The notes: a model not told the origin generated them from the letters alone. A DNA stretch of 64,000 bases from Rhodospirillaceae bacterium (GCA_016722635.1 JADKIX010000011.1:310001-374000), one strand, 5' to 3'. Shown: positions 1 through 9,337, numbered from the stretch's first letter. A program made the numbers and translations.

Positions 1-1
1 A

Positions 2-1057
2 GCCGCGCAGTTAGCTTCCTTAAGCGATGAAACACCCGAAGGCCGTTCAATTGTTATTTTGGCAAAAGAGAAATACGGCTTACGCGGCAAAAATTTATTT
101 AAACAACAGCCGCATTTTATCCCCTTCACCGCCCAAACCCGAATGAGCGGGGTTGATGTGGATGGACATATCATCCGCAAAGGGGCGGTGGATGCGGTCA
201 TTGAATTCGTCAAACAAAAATCCCAAGAAATACGTTTTCAAATCCCGCCTGAGTTAATCCAAATCACCGAGAAAATTGCCAAACAAGGGGGAACCCCGCT
301 AGCAGTGGCAAAGGATAGCCAATTTTTGGGAGTTATCCACCTGAAAGATGTAATTAAAGGGGGGATCAAGGAACGTTTTGCTGAACTTCGCCGGATGGGG
401 ATCCGCACCATCATGATCACCGGTGATAATGCCCTAACAGCTGCGGCCATTGCTGCAGAAGCCGGGGTTGATGATTTCCTAGCCCAAGCCACACCAGAGG
501 AGAAATTAAAATTGATCCGGGCGGAACAGGCTAAGGGAAAACTGGTGGCGATGTGCGGGGATGGCACCAATGATGCCCCTGCTTTGGCCCAAGCGGATGT
601 GGGGGTTGCCATGCAAACCGGGACGCAAGCGGCCAGAGAAGCAGGCAATATGATTGATTTGGATAGCAATCCTACCAAACTAATTGAAATTGTCCGTATT
701 GGCAAACAGCTCTTGATGACCCGTGGCTCCTTAACGACTTTTTCCATCTCTAACGATATCGCCAAATATTTTGTCGTGATCCCTGCTTTATTTGCCGATC
801 TTTACCCGCCCTTAGAAGCCTTAAATATCATGGGGTTAGGCAATAAAGAAAGTGCGATGTTATCGGCTATCATCTTTAACGCACTGATCCTGATAGCCCT
901 TGTCCCCTTGGCTTTAAAAGGTGTAAAATACGTTAATAAAGGGGCGTTGTACGCCTTAAAACGAAATATTTTAATTTATGGTCTAGGGGGGGTTATTGCT
1001 CCCTTTATTGCCATTAAAATCATCGATTTGATCATTAATTTCCTTGGTCTTGTTTAG
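2..1057 (+). CDS. kdpB: Potassium-transporting ATPase subunit B (C-terminal part)
   Basis: This is the catalytic P-type ATPase subunit of the high-affinity KdpFABC potassium pump in the inner membrane. The frame is open from base 2, so the gene starts upstream of the window. About 352 C-terminal residues are present of a family length near 680. The P-type hinge signature GDGTNDAPALAQADVGVAM is intact, as is MITGDN in the nucleotide-binding region, followed by the helices of the C-terminal membrane domain. The phosphorylated aspartate (DKTGT) lies outside the window. kdpC follows after a few bases, so the two are certainly one operon. Confidence is very high. Confidence 0.97.
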   Translation, partial: AAQLASLSDETPEGRSIVILAKEKYGLRGKNLFKQQPHFIPFTAQTRMSGVDVDGHIIRKGAVDAVIEFVKQKSQEIRFQIPPELIQITEKIAKQGGTPLAVAKDSQFLGVIHLKDVIKGGIKERFAELRRMGIRTIMITGDNALTAAAIAAEAGVDDFLAQATPEEKLKLIRAEQAKGKLVAMCGDGTNDAPALAQADVGVAMQTGTQAAREAGNMIDLDSNPTKLIEIVRIGKQLLMTRGSLTTFSISNDIAKYFVVIPALFADLYPPLEALNIMGLGNKESAMLSAIIFNALILIALVPLALKGVKYVNKGALYALKRNILIYGLGGVIAPFIAIKIIDLIINFLGLV

Positions 1058-1064
1058 GTGTTTT

Positions 1065-1637
1065 GTGTTGAATGTCCTACGCCCTGTTTTCATCTTGTTT
1101 TTTGGTTTGACCTTTTTAACGGGAGTTGTCTATCCCTTCTTGATCACTGAACTGGGAAACCTTGCTTTCCCTGACCAAGCGCAAGGGAGTTTTATCCTAT
1201 CCCCGACCGGCAAAATTCAAGGCTCATCCCTCATTGGCCAAAATTTCCAACGAGATGAGTATTTCCATAACCGTCCTTCGGGTGCAGGGCAAGGCTATGA
1301 TGCCATGAGTTCGGGAGGCAGGAACCTAAGCCCCGCTAATCCTTTGCTGATTGCAGATATCGCCGATAACGCATTATCTTATCAAGGGGAACAAAAACCC
1401 ATCCCGATAGATTTGATTACGTTTTCCGCGAGCGGCCTTGATCCTCATATAAGCCCCGAAGCAGCCCGGTTGCAGATTCGCCGTATTGCCAATGTACGGG
1501 CAATAACTGAGAGAGATCTTGAGAATTTGGTGGCCCAGCATATCGATGGCAGGACTCTATTTATTTTAGGGGATCCGCGGGTCAATGTGCTAGTATTGAA
1601 CACTCAGCTAGATCTTTTATTTCCCTATAACCCATAA
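1065..1637 (+). CDS. kdpC: Potassium-transporting ATPase subunit C
   Basis: KdpC is the single-pass periplasmic subunit that assists assembly and potassium affinity of KdpFABC. One N-terminal hydrophobic helix (LRPVFILFFGLTFLTGVVY) is followed by a soluble domain with the family motif around FQRDEYFHNRPSGAG. The frame extends upstream to a TTG at 1044 overlapping kdpB. GTG at 1065 puts LRP immediately after the start as in relatives and is preferred, but no strong ribosome site decides between them. Length (about 190 residues) is normal. It is followed 11 bases later by kdpD. Confidence 0.93.
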   Translation: MLNVLRPVFILFFGLTFLTGVVYPFLITELGNLAFPDQAQGSFILSPTGKIQGSSLIGQNFQRDEYFHNRPSGAGQGYDAMSSGGRNLSPANPLLIADIADNALSYQGEQKPIPIDLITFSASGLDPHISPEAARLQIRRIANVRAITERDLENLVAQHIDGRTLFILGDPRVNVLVLNTQLDLLFPYNP

Positions 1638-1648
1638 AAGTTGTACCG

Positions 1649-4216
1649 ATGAACAGCTATACCCGTCCTGACGCCTTGCTTGAAGAAGCCAACCGTGAAA
1701 AACGCGGTAAATTAAAGATATTCTTAGGTGCGGCTCCGGGGGTTGGTAAAACCTATGAAATGCTGCAAAATGCCCAGAGCCAAAAAAAGCAAGGGATCGA
1801 TGTTGTTGTCGGTTTAGTTGAAACCCATGGTAGGCGGGAAACAGAAGCACTGATCTCGGGCTTAGAAATTGTCCCCAGGCAACGCTTGGTTTATAAAGGC
1901 CGCCTACTCGAAGAAATGGATTTGGATGCCATTTTAAAACGTGCCCCACAATTGGTGTTGGTTGATGAATTTGCCCATACCAATGCCGCTGATAGTCGTC
2001 ATCCAAAGCGCTATATGGATGTTGAAGAAATACTAGCCGCCGGTATTAATGTCTATACGACTCTCAATATCCAACATTTGGAAAGTTTGAATGATGTAGT
2101 GGCTCAAATCACCAACGTACGGGTGCGCGAAACAATCCCAGACCGCCTGATCGACCAGGCTGATGAAATCGAATTAATTGACCTAACCCCCCAGGATCTT
2201 ATCAAAAGGGTTCAGGAAGGCAAAGTGTATCTAGGTGATCAAGCGCAAAAAGCTTTGCAGAATTATTTTACGGAAGGTAACCTAACTGCCCTACGGGAAC
2301 TGGCTTTGCGGCAAACCGCCCAACATGTTGATGATGACATGGTCCAATATATGCAAAGCCATTCAATTTCAGGTCCTTGGGCAGCTGGCGAAAGAATCTT
2401 GGTGTGCGTCAATGAACATCCCAGCTCCTACGACTTGATCCGCTATGCCCGGCGGACAGCCGATAAAATCCAGGCCAAATGGGTGGCGGTTTATATCGAG
2501 TCAACCAGGCATCACACCCTATCCACAGAAGCGCGCGACCGTGTTGCAGGAGCCCTTAGGCTCGCCGAACAGTTAGGGGGAGATACCGTTATCATACCAG
2601 GCCGGCAAATTGCCGCGGATCTCTTAGCTTATGCCCGGGAACATAATATCACCCAGATTATTTTGGGAAAATCACCCCGCTCAAAATGGTTTGAAATGGT
2701 TCATGGATCAATTGTCCGTGACCTAGTCCGCCATTCGGGTAAAATTGGTATCCATGTGATTGCAGCCCAAGATGAATCTTTAGGCAAATCCTCAACAACC
2801 TCTCTAAAAGCCGACTTCGGCAGCCTTTTCAGCTATATTGCGGCAACAGGGTTGGTCGGGTTGGCTTTAATGCTGGGCTGGTTATTGAATTCTACTGGTC
2901 AAGGCAGGGATTTGGCTATATTTTTCCTGGCCGCCGTTTTCTTGATTTCGACAAAGTTTGGTTTAGCGCCTGCCTTATACGCTTCTTTATTAAGCGCGCT
3001 GGCCTATAACTACTTTTTAACACCGCCCTTTTATACTTTGACCATTGCCGAGCCCGTTAATTTTATTACTTTTGGCCTATTATTGCTGGTATCCATCTTG
3101 GCTAGTAAATTGAATGTCAGGTTGCGCAACCAAGCAACCAGCGCCCAACAACGCGCCAAAACCACTACCGCTTTATATAATTTCAGCCGCCGGATCGCAG
3201 CCATCGGGGATGTCGATAACCTTTTAAATGCTGTCAGCCAGCAAATTGCAGAAATGTTGCAAGTACAGGTGGTTTTATTACAACCAGAGGGAGATAAACT
3301 GCTGGTAAAAGCTGGATATCCCTTACAAGAAATCTTAGATGATTCCGATTATGCCGCCGCAAAATGGGCCTGGGATCATGATACGATGACTGGGCCTGGA
3401 ACGGATACATTGCCGGGTGCCAAAAGGCTTTTTATCCCTTTAAAAACTGAGCGTGATCAAGTGGGCCTTTTGGGATTATACCGTGATCAAGAAGATTTCA
3501 CGCTTTCTGCAGACGAGAAAAGGCTTTTAGACGCCCTAGCGGACCAAACAGCTGTGGCGATTGAGCGGGTCCATTTGGCCGAGGATATTGATCAGGCTAA
3601 GATTATTTCAGAAACCGGGCGTTTCCGTTCGTTATTCCTTGCTTGGATTACCCAAGATTTGGACCCTTTCTTGCAACAATTGATCCAACAAATCCAAAAT
3701 ATTTCACTAGATCATTCTTTGTCAGAATATATCGACATCCATCAAAATGTGCGGAATATTGACCGTTTTGTCCATAATCTAAGGTTCCTCAGCGACTATG
3801 AACAAAAGAAAATTGGGTTGGAGAAAAAAGAACTTTCGATTTCTGAGATTGATCTTTTCATCAGCCAATCCCTTGAGCAATATATGCCAGGCAATGAAAT
3901 TCATTGGGATCGGGATGATTTTGATACATCGAGGCTGGTGGCCATTGATGAACCTCTGTTCAAAAGGGCTATGATCAACCTTTTGGAAACCAGCCGGTCT
4001 TACGGCTATTTTCTAAAAGTTCATATTGCTTTCAAAAAAGGCTTTGTTTGTTGGGTGATGCAAACCGATTCATCGCCCAGCCACTTAGCTTTATCTAACA
4101 ATAACCTGGCGATTTCTGTAGCCCGGATCATTGTTGAACTGCACCAAGGTTCTCTGCTGATTCACCAAAGCCCTTTTTCCATTGAGTTACAATTACCCCT
4201 GCTCATCGAACAATAG
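1649..4216 (+). CDS. kdpD: KdpD-like sensor with degenerate kinase domain
   Basis: KdpD normally senses potassium or turgor and phosphorylates KdpE to switch on kdpFABC. Domains in order: N-terminal KdpD domain with Walker A GAAPGVGKT (residues 27-35) and DEFAHTNA (107-114); a universal-stress-like domain (about 248-370); four membrane helices of the DUF4118 type (about 390-490); a GAF domain (about 505-640); then a C-terminal region that only vaguely recalls a histidine kinase. The phospho-histidine motif SHDLRTPL is replaced by TQDLDPFL, with Gln669 at the histidine position. The N-box keeps INLLE but loses its second Asn, and no DxGxG or GxGLG box is visible. No kdpE follows; the next gene is folE on the opposite strand. 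The frame is intact over 855 residues, so this looks like a maintained pseudo-kinase rather than a decayed gene. Confidence 0.9.
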   Translation: MNSYTRPDALLEEANREKRGKLKIFLGAAPGVGKTYEMLQNAQSQKKQGIDVVVGLVETHGRRETEALISGLEIVPRQRLVYKGRLLEEMDLDAILKRAPQLVLVDEFAHTNAADSRHPKRYMDVEEILAAGINVYTTLNIQHLESLNDVVAQITNVRVRETIPDRLIDQADEIELIDLTPQDLIKRVQEGKVYLGDQAQKALQNYFTEGNLTALRELALRQTAQHVDDDMVQYMQSHSISGPWAAGERILVCVNEHPSSYDLIRYARRTADKIQAKWVAVYIESTRHHTLSTEARDRVAGALRLAEQLGGDTVIIPGRQIAADLLAYAREHNITQIILGKSPRSKWFEMVHGSIVRDLVRHSGKIGIHVIAAQDESLGKSSTTSLKADFGSLFSYIAATGLVGLALMLGWLLNSTGQGRDLAIFFLAAVFLISTKFGLAPALYASLLSALAYNYFLTPPFYTLTIAEPVNFITFGLLLLVSILASKLNVRLRNQATSAQQRAKTTTALYNFSRRIAAIGDVDNLLNAVSQQIAEMLQVQVVLLQPEGDKLLVKAGYPLQEILDDSDYAAAKWAWDHDTMTGPGTDTLPGAKRLFIPLKTERDQVGLLGLYRDQEDFTLSADEKRLLDALADQTAVAIERVHLAEDIDQAKIISETGRFRSLFLAWITQDLDPFLQQLIQQIQNISLDHSLSEYIDIHQNVRNIDRFVHNLRFLSDYEQKKIGLEKKELSISEIDLFISQSLEQYMPGNEIHWDRDDFDTSRLVAIDEPLFKRAMINLLETSRSYGYFLKVHIAFKKGFVCWVMQTDSSPSHLALSNNNLAISVARIIVELHQGSLLIHQSPFSIELQLPLLIEQ

Positions 4217-4269
4217 GTATCAAATAACCCCGTGTATTTGACGAATACGCAAAGGAAGTTCTTGAGAGC

Positions 4270-4917
4270 CTACCCGGAAAGCCCCGCTAGGGTGTAAAAT
4301 TCTTTTCTTTTTTCAAGATCAGTTTTAAAAAGCCCCAACATCTGTGAGGTAACCATTTTAACGCCAGTCTTGTGAACCCCCCTGGTGGTCATACAGGCAT
4401 GATCCGATTCAATCACCACCGCGACCCCTTTTGGTTGCAAGGCGTTTTGGAGAGTTTGGGCAATTTGTACGGTTAATTTTTCTTGAATTTGCAATCTTTT
4501 AGCGAACACATCCACTAATCGTGCCAACTTGCTGATCCCTACCACTTTGGTGGATGGCAGATAGGCCAGATGAACCTTCCCAATAATTGGCACCAGATGA
4601 TGTTCGCAATGCGATTCAACCCGGATATCCCGCAACAAGATAATTTCGTCATACCCTTCCACTTCATCAAAGGTACGGGAAAGGATTTTCTGGGGATCTT
4701 GCCCATAGCCGGAAAAAAATTCCTCGTAAGCCCTTACCACCCGTTTCGGGGTTTCGAGTAACCCTTCGCGGTCGGGATTATCCCCGGCCCATCGAATCAA
4801 AGTCCGCACCGCCGCTTCCGCATCCGCCCGGCTTGGGCGATGATCATCAACAATCATAGGATTTTGGATTGTTTTATCTGCTTTTGTTTGGTCAGTAGGC
4901 CGATTGCGAAAATTCAT
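4270..4917 (-). CDS. folE: GTP cyclohydrolase I
   Basis: It converts GTP to 7,8-dihydroneopterin triphosphate, the first step towards folate and other pterins, as a cytosolic homodecamer. The 215-residue protein has the family zinc ligands in ESHCEHH and HACMTTRG and the active-site segment VGISKLARLVDVFA. Length and motifs match type I enzymes (FolE1). It stands alone, convergent with kdpD, with 53 bases between the stop codons. Confidence 0.97.
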   Translation of the reverse strand: MNFRNRPTDQTKADKTIQNPMIVDDHRPSRADAEAAVRTLIRWAGDNPDREGLLETPKRVVRAYEEFFSGYGQDPQKILSRTFDEVEGYDEIILLRDIRVESHCEHHLVPIIGKVHLAYLPSTKVVGISKLARLVDVFAKRLQIQEKLTVQIAQTLQNALQPKGVAVVIESDHACMTTRGVHKTGVKMVTSQMLGLFKTDLEKRKEFYTLAGLSG

Positions 4918-5124
4918 TATTTAACCCTTTTCATCATTCTGCTTGAGCGCAAGCTTTTATTGATCGTATATAGGATATATGTATTAATCCACAATCCATC
5001 CTATAAAAACTTACCTGCCAACAGGGCAAAACACAAAAATTCAGCATTCCTTAGGAAAAGCCTAATATTTGAGAAACCTCGACAGATTTTTAAAAATTAT
5101 CGTCGACATACACTTCCCCAACAA

Positions 5125-5144
5125 CTCCAGTTTTGGAACTGGAG
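5125..5144 (-). terminator. Hairpin at the 3' end of tRNA-Gly
   Basis: A perfect 8-bp stem (CTCCAGTT with AACTGGAG, four-base loop) begins inside the CCA end of the tRNA and continues into its trailer. On the tRNA strand it is followed by a short TTGTT tract. It may end transcription or guide 3' processing. The weak T tract keeps confidence moderate. Confidence 0.45.
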
Positions 5145-5214
5145 CGGGCGAAGGGATTTGAACCCTCGACCCCAACCTTGGCAAGGTTGTGCTCTACCCC
5201 TGAGCTACGCCCGC
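5140..5214 (-). tRNA. tRNA-Gly (anticodon GCC)
   Basis: On the minus strand a full cloverleaf can be drawn: acceptor stem GCGGGCG/CGCCCGC, D arm GCTC...GAGC, anticodon stem CAACC/GGTTG with loop TTGCCAA (anticodon GCC), T arm with TTCAAAT, discriminator T and an encoded CCA. It reads GGC and GGU glycine codons. It lies alone between folE and the ExoD-like gene. Confidence 0.97.
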
Positions 5215-5301
5215 GTGAACAAGTGTCATTGTTACTTACCCAGAACATGTAAAGGCTTTTTTAGAGAAGATCAAGAAAAAATAATTTTCCGCGGTTTTTT
5301 C

Positions 5302-5916
5302 CTATAATCCTAATATCCAGGCCCAAATTTCAACAAAGATTGTCCAAAAGAAATAGACAATGCTAGCATTGATTAAAATCCCTAAAATGACTCCCACCAA
5401 CGCTGATAACCCATCATGCTCCAGCAAAGCCACCGACATAATAAATAAGGGAAAAGCCAGTATCATGCCGGTGAAGGGAAGCGGTAACGCTAGGAAAATA
5501 GCCAACAACAAAATCACCCACGCCATCAGAATGCGAAATAGAAAAGAGGTGAAAATCCCCCATCTAGGCTTTAAGATCCTTTCCGCACGATTAAGCAAAG
5601 GCAAAGAATATTTGATAACTTTGGCAAAATCGGATCTAGCCAGTGATCTTTTAAGTAATATACTGGGCAGCCATGGCCGTTTTGCCCCCACCATAATTTG
5701 TAAGGCCAAGACGCCAATAGGTATGCCCAAAACCGCCGACATGCCTGGTAAAAATATAGGGGTTAAATTTGGTAAAGTTAAAACAAGAATTAAAATACCA
5801 AAACCCCGCTCCCCCAAAATTGTCAAAAGATCTTTTAAGGAAATCCTTTCACGCTGATCATCTTCGGCAAGTGCTGTTAATATTTCGGAAACACGTTGTT
5901 TATCTTGAATATCCAT
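5302..5916 (-). CDS. ExoD-family integral membrane protein
   Basis: The protein of about 204 residues has a short cytosolic N-terminus (DKQRVSEILTALAEDD), a motif GERGFGILILVLTLPNLTP, and several hydrophobic helices. This is the layout of the ExoD (exopolysaccharide synthesis) family, whose biochemical function is not established. ATG at 5916 is chosen; a TTG three codons upstream is possible. It sits alone beside tRNA-Gly, so the context adds nothing. Confidence 0.85.
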   Translation of the reverse strand: MDIQDKQRVSEILTALAEDDQRERISLKDLLTILGERGFGILILVLTLPNLTPIFLPGMSAVLGIPIGVLALQIMVGAKRPWLPSILLKRSLARSDFAKVIKYSLPLLNRAERILKPRWGIFTSFLFRILMAWVILLLAIFLALPLPFTGMILAFPLFIMSVALLEHDGLSALVGVILGILINASIVYFFWTIFVEIWAWILGL

Positions 5917-6090
5917 TTTTACCAAAAACCGATCATGGGAACAAATTGAGAAAGATCATACCCACAAGCTATAATCTTTTTTTGAGTACTTGCAAAGATT
6001 TTATATCGTTGAATATCTTCAAATGATGTTTTATTATCAGCCATTCAACAATCTATAGAAGAAAGGGATTGATCCGTTCAATCAATCATC

Positions 6091-6597
6091 ATGGTAGAAA
6101 CTTCTGACCTTTCTCGTATCAGCCACCGATTGCTAGTCAAGCTTCTGCAACAATTGCAAATTGACCTCAAAATTTACTATCACCCTCCACTACCAACCGT
6201 TGCAGCGGCTAAGGAACATCGTGGCATAATTGAAGGCTTACATCTCAAGAATCTGTTTTTACGGGACAATAAAGAAAAAATGTGGTTGGTGGTGGCTCCC
6301 GAGGATCAGAAAATTGATTTAAAAGAGCTTGAAAAAAAATTGGGTTGTGGCCGTTTATCTTTCGGCAGTGCAGAGCGTTTGGAGAAATATTTAGCTGTTA
6401 GGCCCGGCTCTGTAAGCCCGCTGGCGGTTATTAACGATCCTGAATGTCACGTCCAAGCCATTTTTGATGAGCAGTTATTGGATCATCCGGTGGTCACCTG
6501 TCACCCCCTACAGAATGACATCACTCTATCGCTACCTATTGAAGGGTTATTAAAATTTATGGAAGCTGCACATCACCCGCCCCTCTTTCTTAAATAA
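6091..6597 (+). CDS. Prolyl-tRNA editing protein (YbaK/ProX-like deacylase)
   Basis: Free-standing editing domain of the INS/YbaK superfamily (PrdX/ProXp-ala type), which hydrolyses mis-charged tRNA-Pro in the cytosol. The 168-residue protein has the conserved GLHLKNLFLRDNK segment with the family lysine, then SFGSAERL and the VRPGSVSPLAV motif typical of this fold. Length is normal. The gene is monocistronic as far as can be seen, 103 bases ahead of the thioredoxin gene. The exact substrate (Ala-tRNA-Pro) is inferred from the family. Confidence 0.88.
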   Translation: MVETSDLSRISHRLLVKLLQQLQIDLKIYYHPPLPTVAAAKEHRGIIEGLHLKNLFLRDNKEKMWLVVAPEDQKIDLKELEKKLGCGRLSFGSAERLEKYLAVRPGSVSPLAVINDPECHVQAIFDEQLLDHPVVTCHPLQNDITLSLPIEGLLKFMEAAHHPPLFLK

Positions 6598-6700
6598 AAT
6601 AAAAAAGAATGACATTGCCCCTTTTTGAACTACCCTTCGCAATCTATTTTTATATCATCTGCAAAAATACTTTATTTTAATAATTAATAAGAGATAAATC

Positions 6701-7645
6701 ATGGAACAACTGATCGGCTTCAAGAAAAATACCCCTGCCCAACAACCCGCTTCAGGACAGGTTTTAATTAAAGATAGCGACACCAAGAATTTTTTGGCGG
6801 ATGTTATAGAACCTTCGCAGCAAACACCGATTATTGTGGATTTCTGGGCAACTTGGTGCGGGCCTTGTAAACAATTGGGGCCAATTTTAGAAAAAGTTGT
6901 CCGCGAAGCCAAGGGGCTGGTCCGATTGGTTAAAATTGACGTTGACCGCAATCAGGATTTAGCAGCCCAGTTGCAAATTCAGTCTATCCCGATGGTATAT
7001 GCCTTTTATAAAGGCCAACCTGTTGATGGTTTTATGGGGAATGTGCAGGAAAGCCAAGTGCGGACTTTTATCGAAAATTTAAAAAAATTAGCTGGCACCA
7101 ATAAACCGGCAGCTGCAACCACGGTTGAGGCCTCGTTAACGGAAGCACATAATTTATTGCAGCAACAGCATTTTGGCACAGCAGCGGCCATTTATAGCAA
7201 AATTTTACAACAACAACCGCATCATTTAACAGCCGCCAATGGGTTGGTTAAAAGTTATTTAGGGTTACAAAAACTAGCTGACGCTAAAAAAGTATTGGAT
7301 CAATTGCCGCCGGAAAAATCTTCTGATCCCTTGGTCAAAAATGCAAAAACAGCAATCGAATTTACTGAATCCTTCAAAAACATTGGCCGTACTAAAGATT
7401 TAGAGGCCAGATTGTCTGGAACCCCTAAAGACCTGCAATATCAGTTTGATTTGGCCATCGCTTACTTCCGTGATCAAAATCCGGGGGCAGCCATCGAACA
7501 GCTTTTAGGGCTTATTCGGCAGAACCGTACCTGGAACAATGGTCAAGCGCATCAGCAATTGCTGAAGGCTTTTGACGTTTTGGGTGCCTCACATCCCTCT
7601 ACCTTAGATGGAAGGCGGAAATTATCTTCCCTATTATTTGCATAA
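6701..7645 (+). CDS. cnoX: Thioredoxin-TPR co-chaperone (CnoX/YbbN-like)
   Basis: An N-terminal thioredoxin fold with an intact redox motif WCGPC (residues 52-56) is followed by a helical TPR region (about 130-314). This is the architecture of CnoX/YbbN, a holdase that protects proteins under oxidative stress and hands them to GroEL and DnaK. Unlike E. coli CnoX, the CGPC pair is kept, so it could also act as a reductase. In relatives the next genes are a Lon N-domain protein and a small UPF0434 protein; here only a stump of the first remains, starting right after this stop codon. Confidence 0.9.
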   Translation: MEQLIGFKKNTPAQQPASGQVLIKDSDTKNFLADVIEPSQQTPIIVDFWATWCGPCKQLGPILEKVVREAKGLVRLVKIDVDRNQDLAAQLQIQSIPMVYAFYKGQPVDGFMGNVQESQVRTFIENLKKLAGTNKPAAATTVEASLTEAHNLLQQQHFGTAAAIYSKILQQQPHHLTAANGLVKSYLGLQKLADAKKVLDQLPPEKSSDPLVKNAKTAIEFTESFKNIGRTKDLEARLSGTPKDLQYQFDLAIAYFRDQNPGAAIEQLLGLIRQNRTWNNGQAHQQLLKAFDVLGASHPSTLDGRRKLSSLLFA

Positions 7646-7729
7646 ATGGCTGAAAGCAATATTTTCGATCCCTCTTTTGAGGAATTAACCGCCATCTTAC
7701 CGGTTTTTCCTTTGGCCAGGATAGAGTAA
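7646..7729 (+). pseudogene. Truncated Lon N-domain (LON_substr_bdg) protein, 5' stump
   Basis: Starting at the base after the cnoX stop, 28 codons (including the stop) encode FDPSFEELTAILPVFPLA, which matches the beginning of the roughly 220-residue Lon substrate-binding-domain protein that usually follows cnoX in this group. The match ends abruptly at FPLA and a TAA follows four codons later. None of the three frames continues the domain. The following 228 bases up to the ubiH end hold a 65-codon open frame with no recognisable product and no trace of the expected UPF0434 gene. This looks like a deletion or replacement scar. Confidence 0.6.
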
Positions 7730-7957
7730 GCCATGCCTGCATATTTTCTGCCAGCCCGGATTACCCGAGAACAATCCTTGCATAAACTCTACCGCCACCA
7801 ACCATTCCAAATCAAAGAACGCCATGCCCAGTCCCTACCCATCATGTTTGGGGTAGCCCCCAGCTTAGCAATTTCAATGCTAAATGTGATCTTACCTTTA
7901 ACAGCCCTCTGTTGCGTTGAAGCTTGCTAAGCATATGAGATGAAATATCCTGAAATT

Positions 7958-9222
7958 TCAAGGATGCCCCATCAATAATCCCATAGCTTGTTTCATGAAG
8001 ATTTTTTTCAGGGAAGGCATCCGGTCGACCATACCCATCCCTGCATCCCGCGCATACCGCAATAGAAAAGACCGGTTGGAAAACAAGCGATCCAAAAAAT
8101 CGGTGGCGGCAATCAACAATAAATTATCTGGACGGCGACGTTTTTCATATTCTTGTAACAAAGCTGTTTGTCCGTAATCCAAGCCTAAATTCTGGATTTT
8201 CTTTAGAATTTGGCTAAGCGCCCAACAATCGCGGATACCTAAGTTGAACCCTTGTCCGGCAATCGGGTGAATAACGTGGGCTGCATCGCCAATCAGCACA
8301 ATCCGTTGATTGATATAACGGGTGGCATGCAGGCCTGATAACGGATAAATCTTTTTATCCCCTTCTATTTCGATTTTTCCTAAGGTTGCCGCAAAATGCT
8401 GCTGCAGCAATGTGGCAAGAATTTGGTTGTCCTGCTTGTAAAGATGCCTTGCAGCAACCGGGTTATCCGTCCAAACGATGGCAGAGCGATATCCGTCTTG
8501 TGAGCACATCGGCAATACCGCTAGTGGCCCACCAGGCATAAAATGTTCCAAAGCCACAGAGCGGTGGGGCAATGCGTGACGGATATTAAATACGACGCTG
8601 CTTTGCTGGTAAGACCACCGGATAACAGGGATGTCCGCCATGTTTCGAATTTTTGAATGCCGGCCATCGGCAGCGATTAATAAATTCCCTTGGATATTTG
8701 TCTGATCCGAAAGGGAAATTTTCACTTGTCCCCGCTGTTGATCCTGTTCAACCTTTGTCACCTTGACACCCCCATAATATTTGATCGAAGGGGCATTGAT
8801 CATTTTTTCAAATAAAGCGTGATGTAAAATCTTATTTTCCACCATATATCCCAGCGGTTGCTTAGGAGATAAAGTTTCGGCTGGCAAATCATCGGCCTTA
8901 AAATGCAGAAAAAGGCTGGATTTTGGCCAGGTTTTCCCGCCTGGTCAGACACCCGGATTTCCCCTATCGGTTGCGCCTGCCTTACCACCTCATCCCATAC
9001 ACCAAATTGCTTTAAGACAACTGCAGAACCGGCAGTTACCGCAGAACAGCGGTTATCAACCGAAAAATCCCGCTGCATGCGGTGATCCGGCTGTTCATCG
9101 ATAATAGAAACGGGGATTTGATGTTTTGCCAATCCGATTGCCAAAGATAGGCCTACCATGCCAGCACCCGCAATAATAACCTGATCTGTCAAATCATTTT
9201 CCTTATAAAAATACTCTTTCAA
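7958..9222 (-). CDS. ubiH: FAD-dependent UbiH-family hydroxylase, split by a frameshift
   Basis: Aromatic-ring hydroxylase of ubiquinone synthesis (UbiH/UbiF/UbiL family). The N-terminal frame carries the FAD motif GAGMVG (residues 19-24). The C-terminal frame carries AADGRHSKIRN and the second FAD motif LIGDAAHVIHPIAGQG. The two frames meet at an A5 run (plus strand 8909-8913): adding one base restores PAFF-LHFKADDLPAETLSP through the junction. Together they give a protein of about 420 residues, normal for the family. Which ring position it hydroxylates cannot be told. The frameshift is probably an indel error, but real inactivation is possible. Confidence 0.88.
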
Positions 9223-9337
9223 AGTAGTTTTTGTATTCTACCACTTCGGCTTCGTGAACATCAATAAATTTGATTTCTTACCTGCTATTGATTTAGAAAT
9301 ATCGGCGTTTGGAAAATCGTGTTAAAGGGTAAATATA

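Noticed and set aside
238..765. 175-codon open frame antisense to kdpB
   Set aside because: It is the mirror of a strongly conserved ATPase, has no plausible product and no ribosome site; other long antisense frames in the window were rejected for the same reason.
4941..4954. GCTTG-AGCG-CAAGC hairpin with T tail between folE and tRNA-Gly
   Set aside because: The T tail is on the plus strand while both neighbouring genes are on the minus strand, so no gene would use it; the stem is only 5 bp.
7733..7930. 65-codon open frame after the Lon-N stump
   Set aside because: No family resemblance, no ribosome site, and it overlaps the scar region; mentioned only as unassigned sequence.
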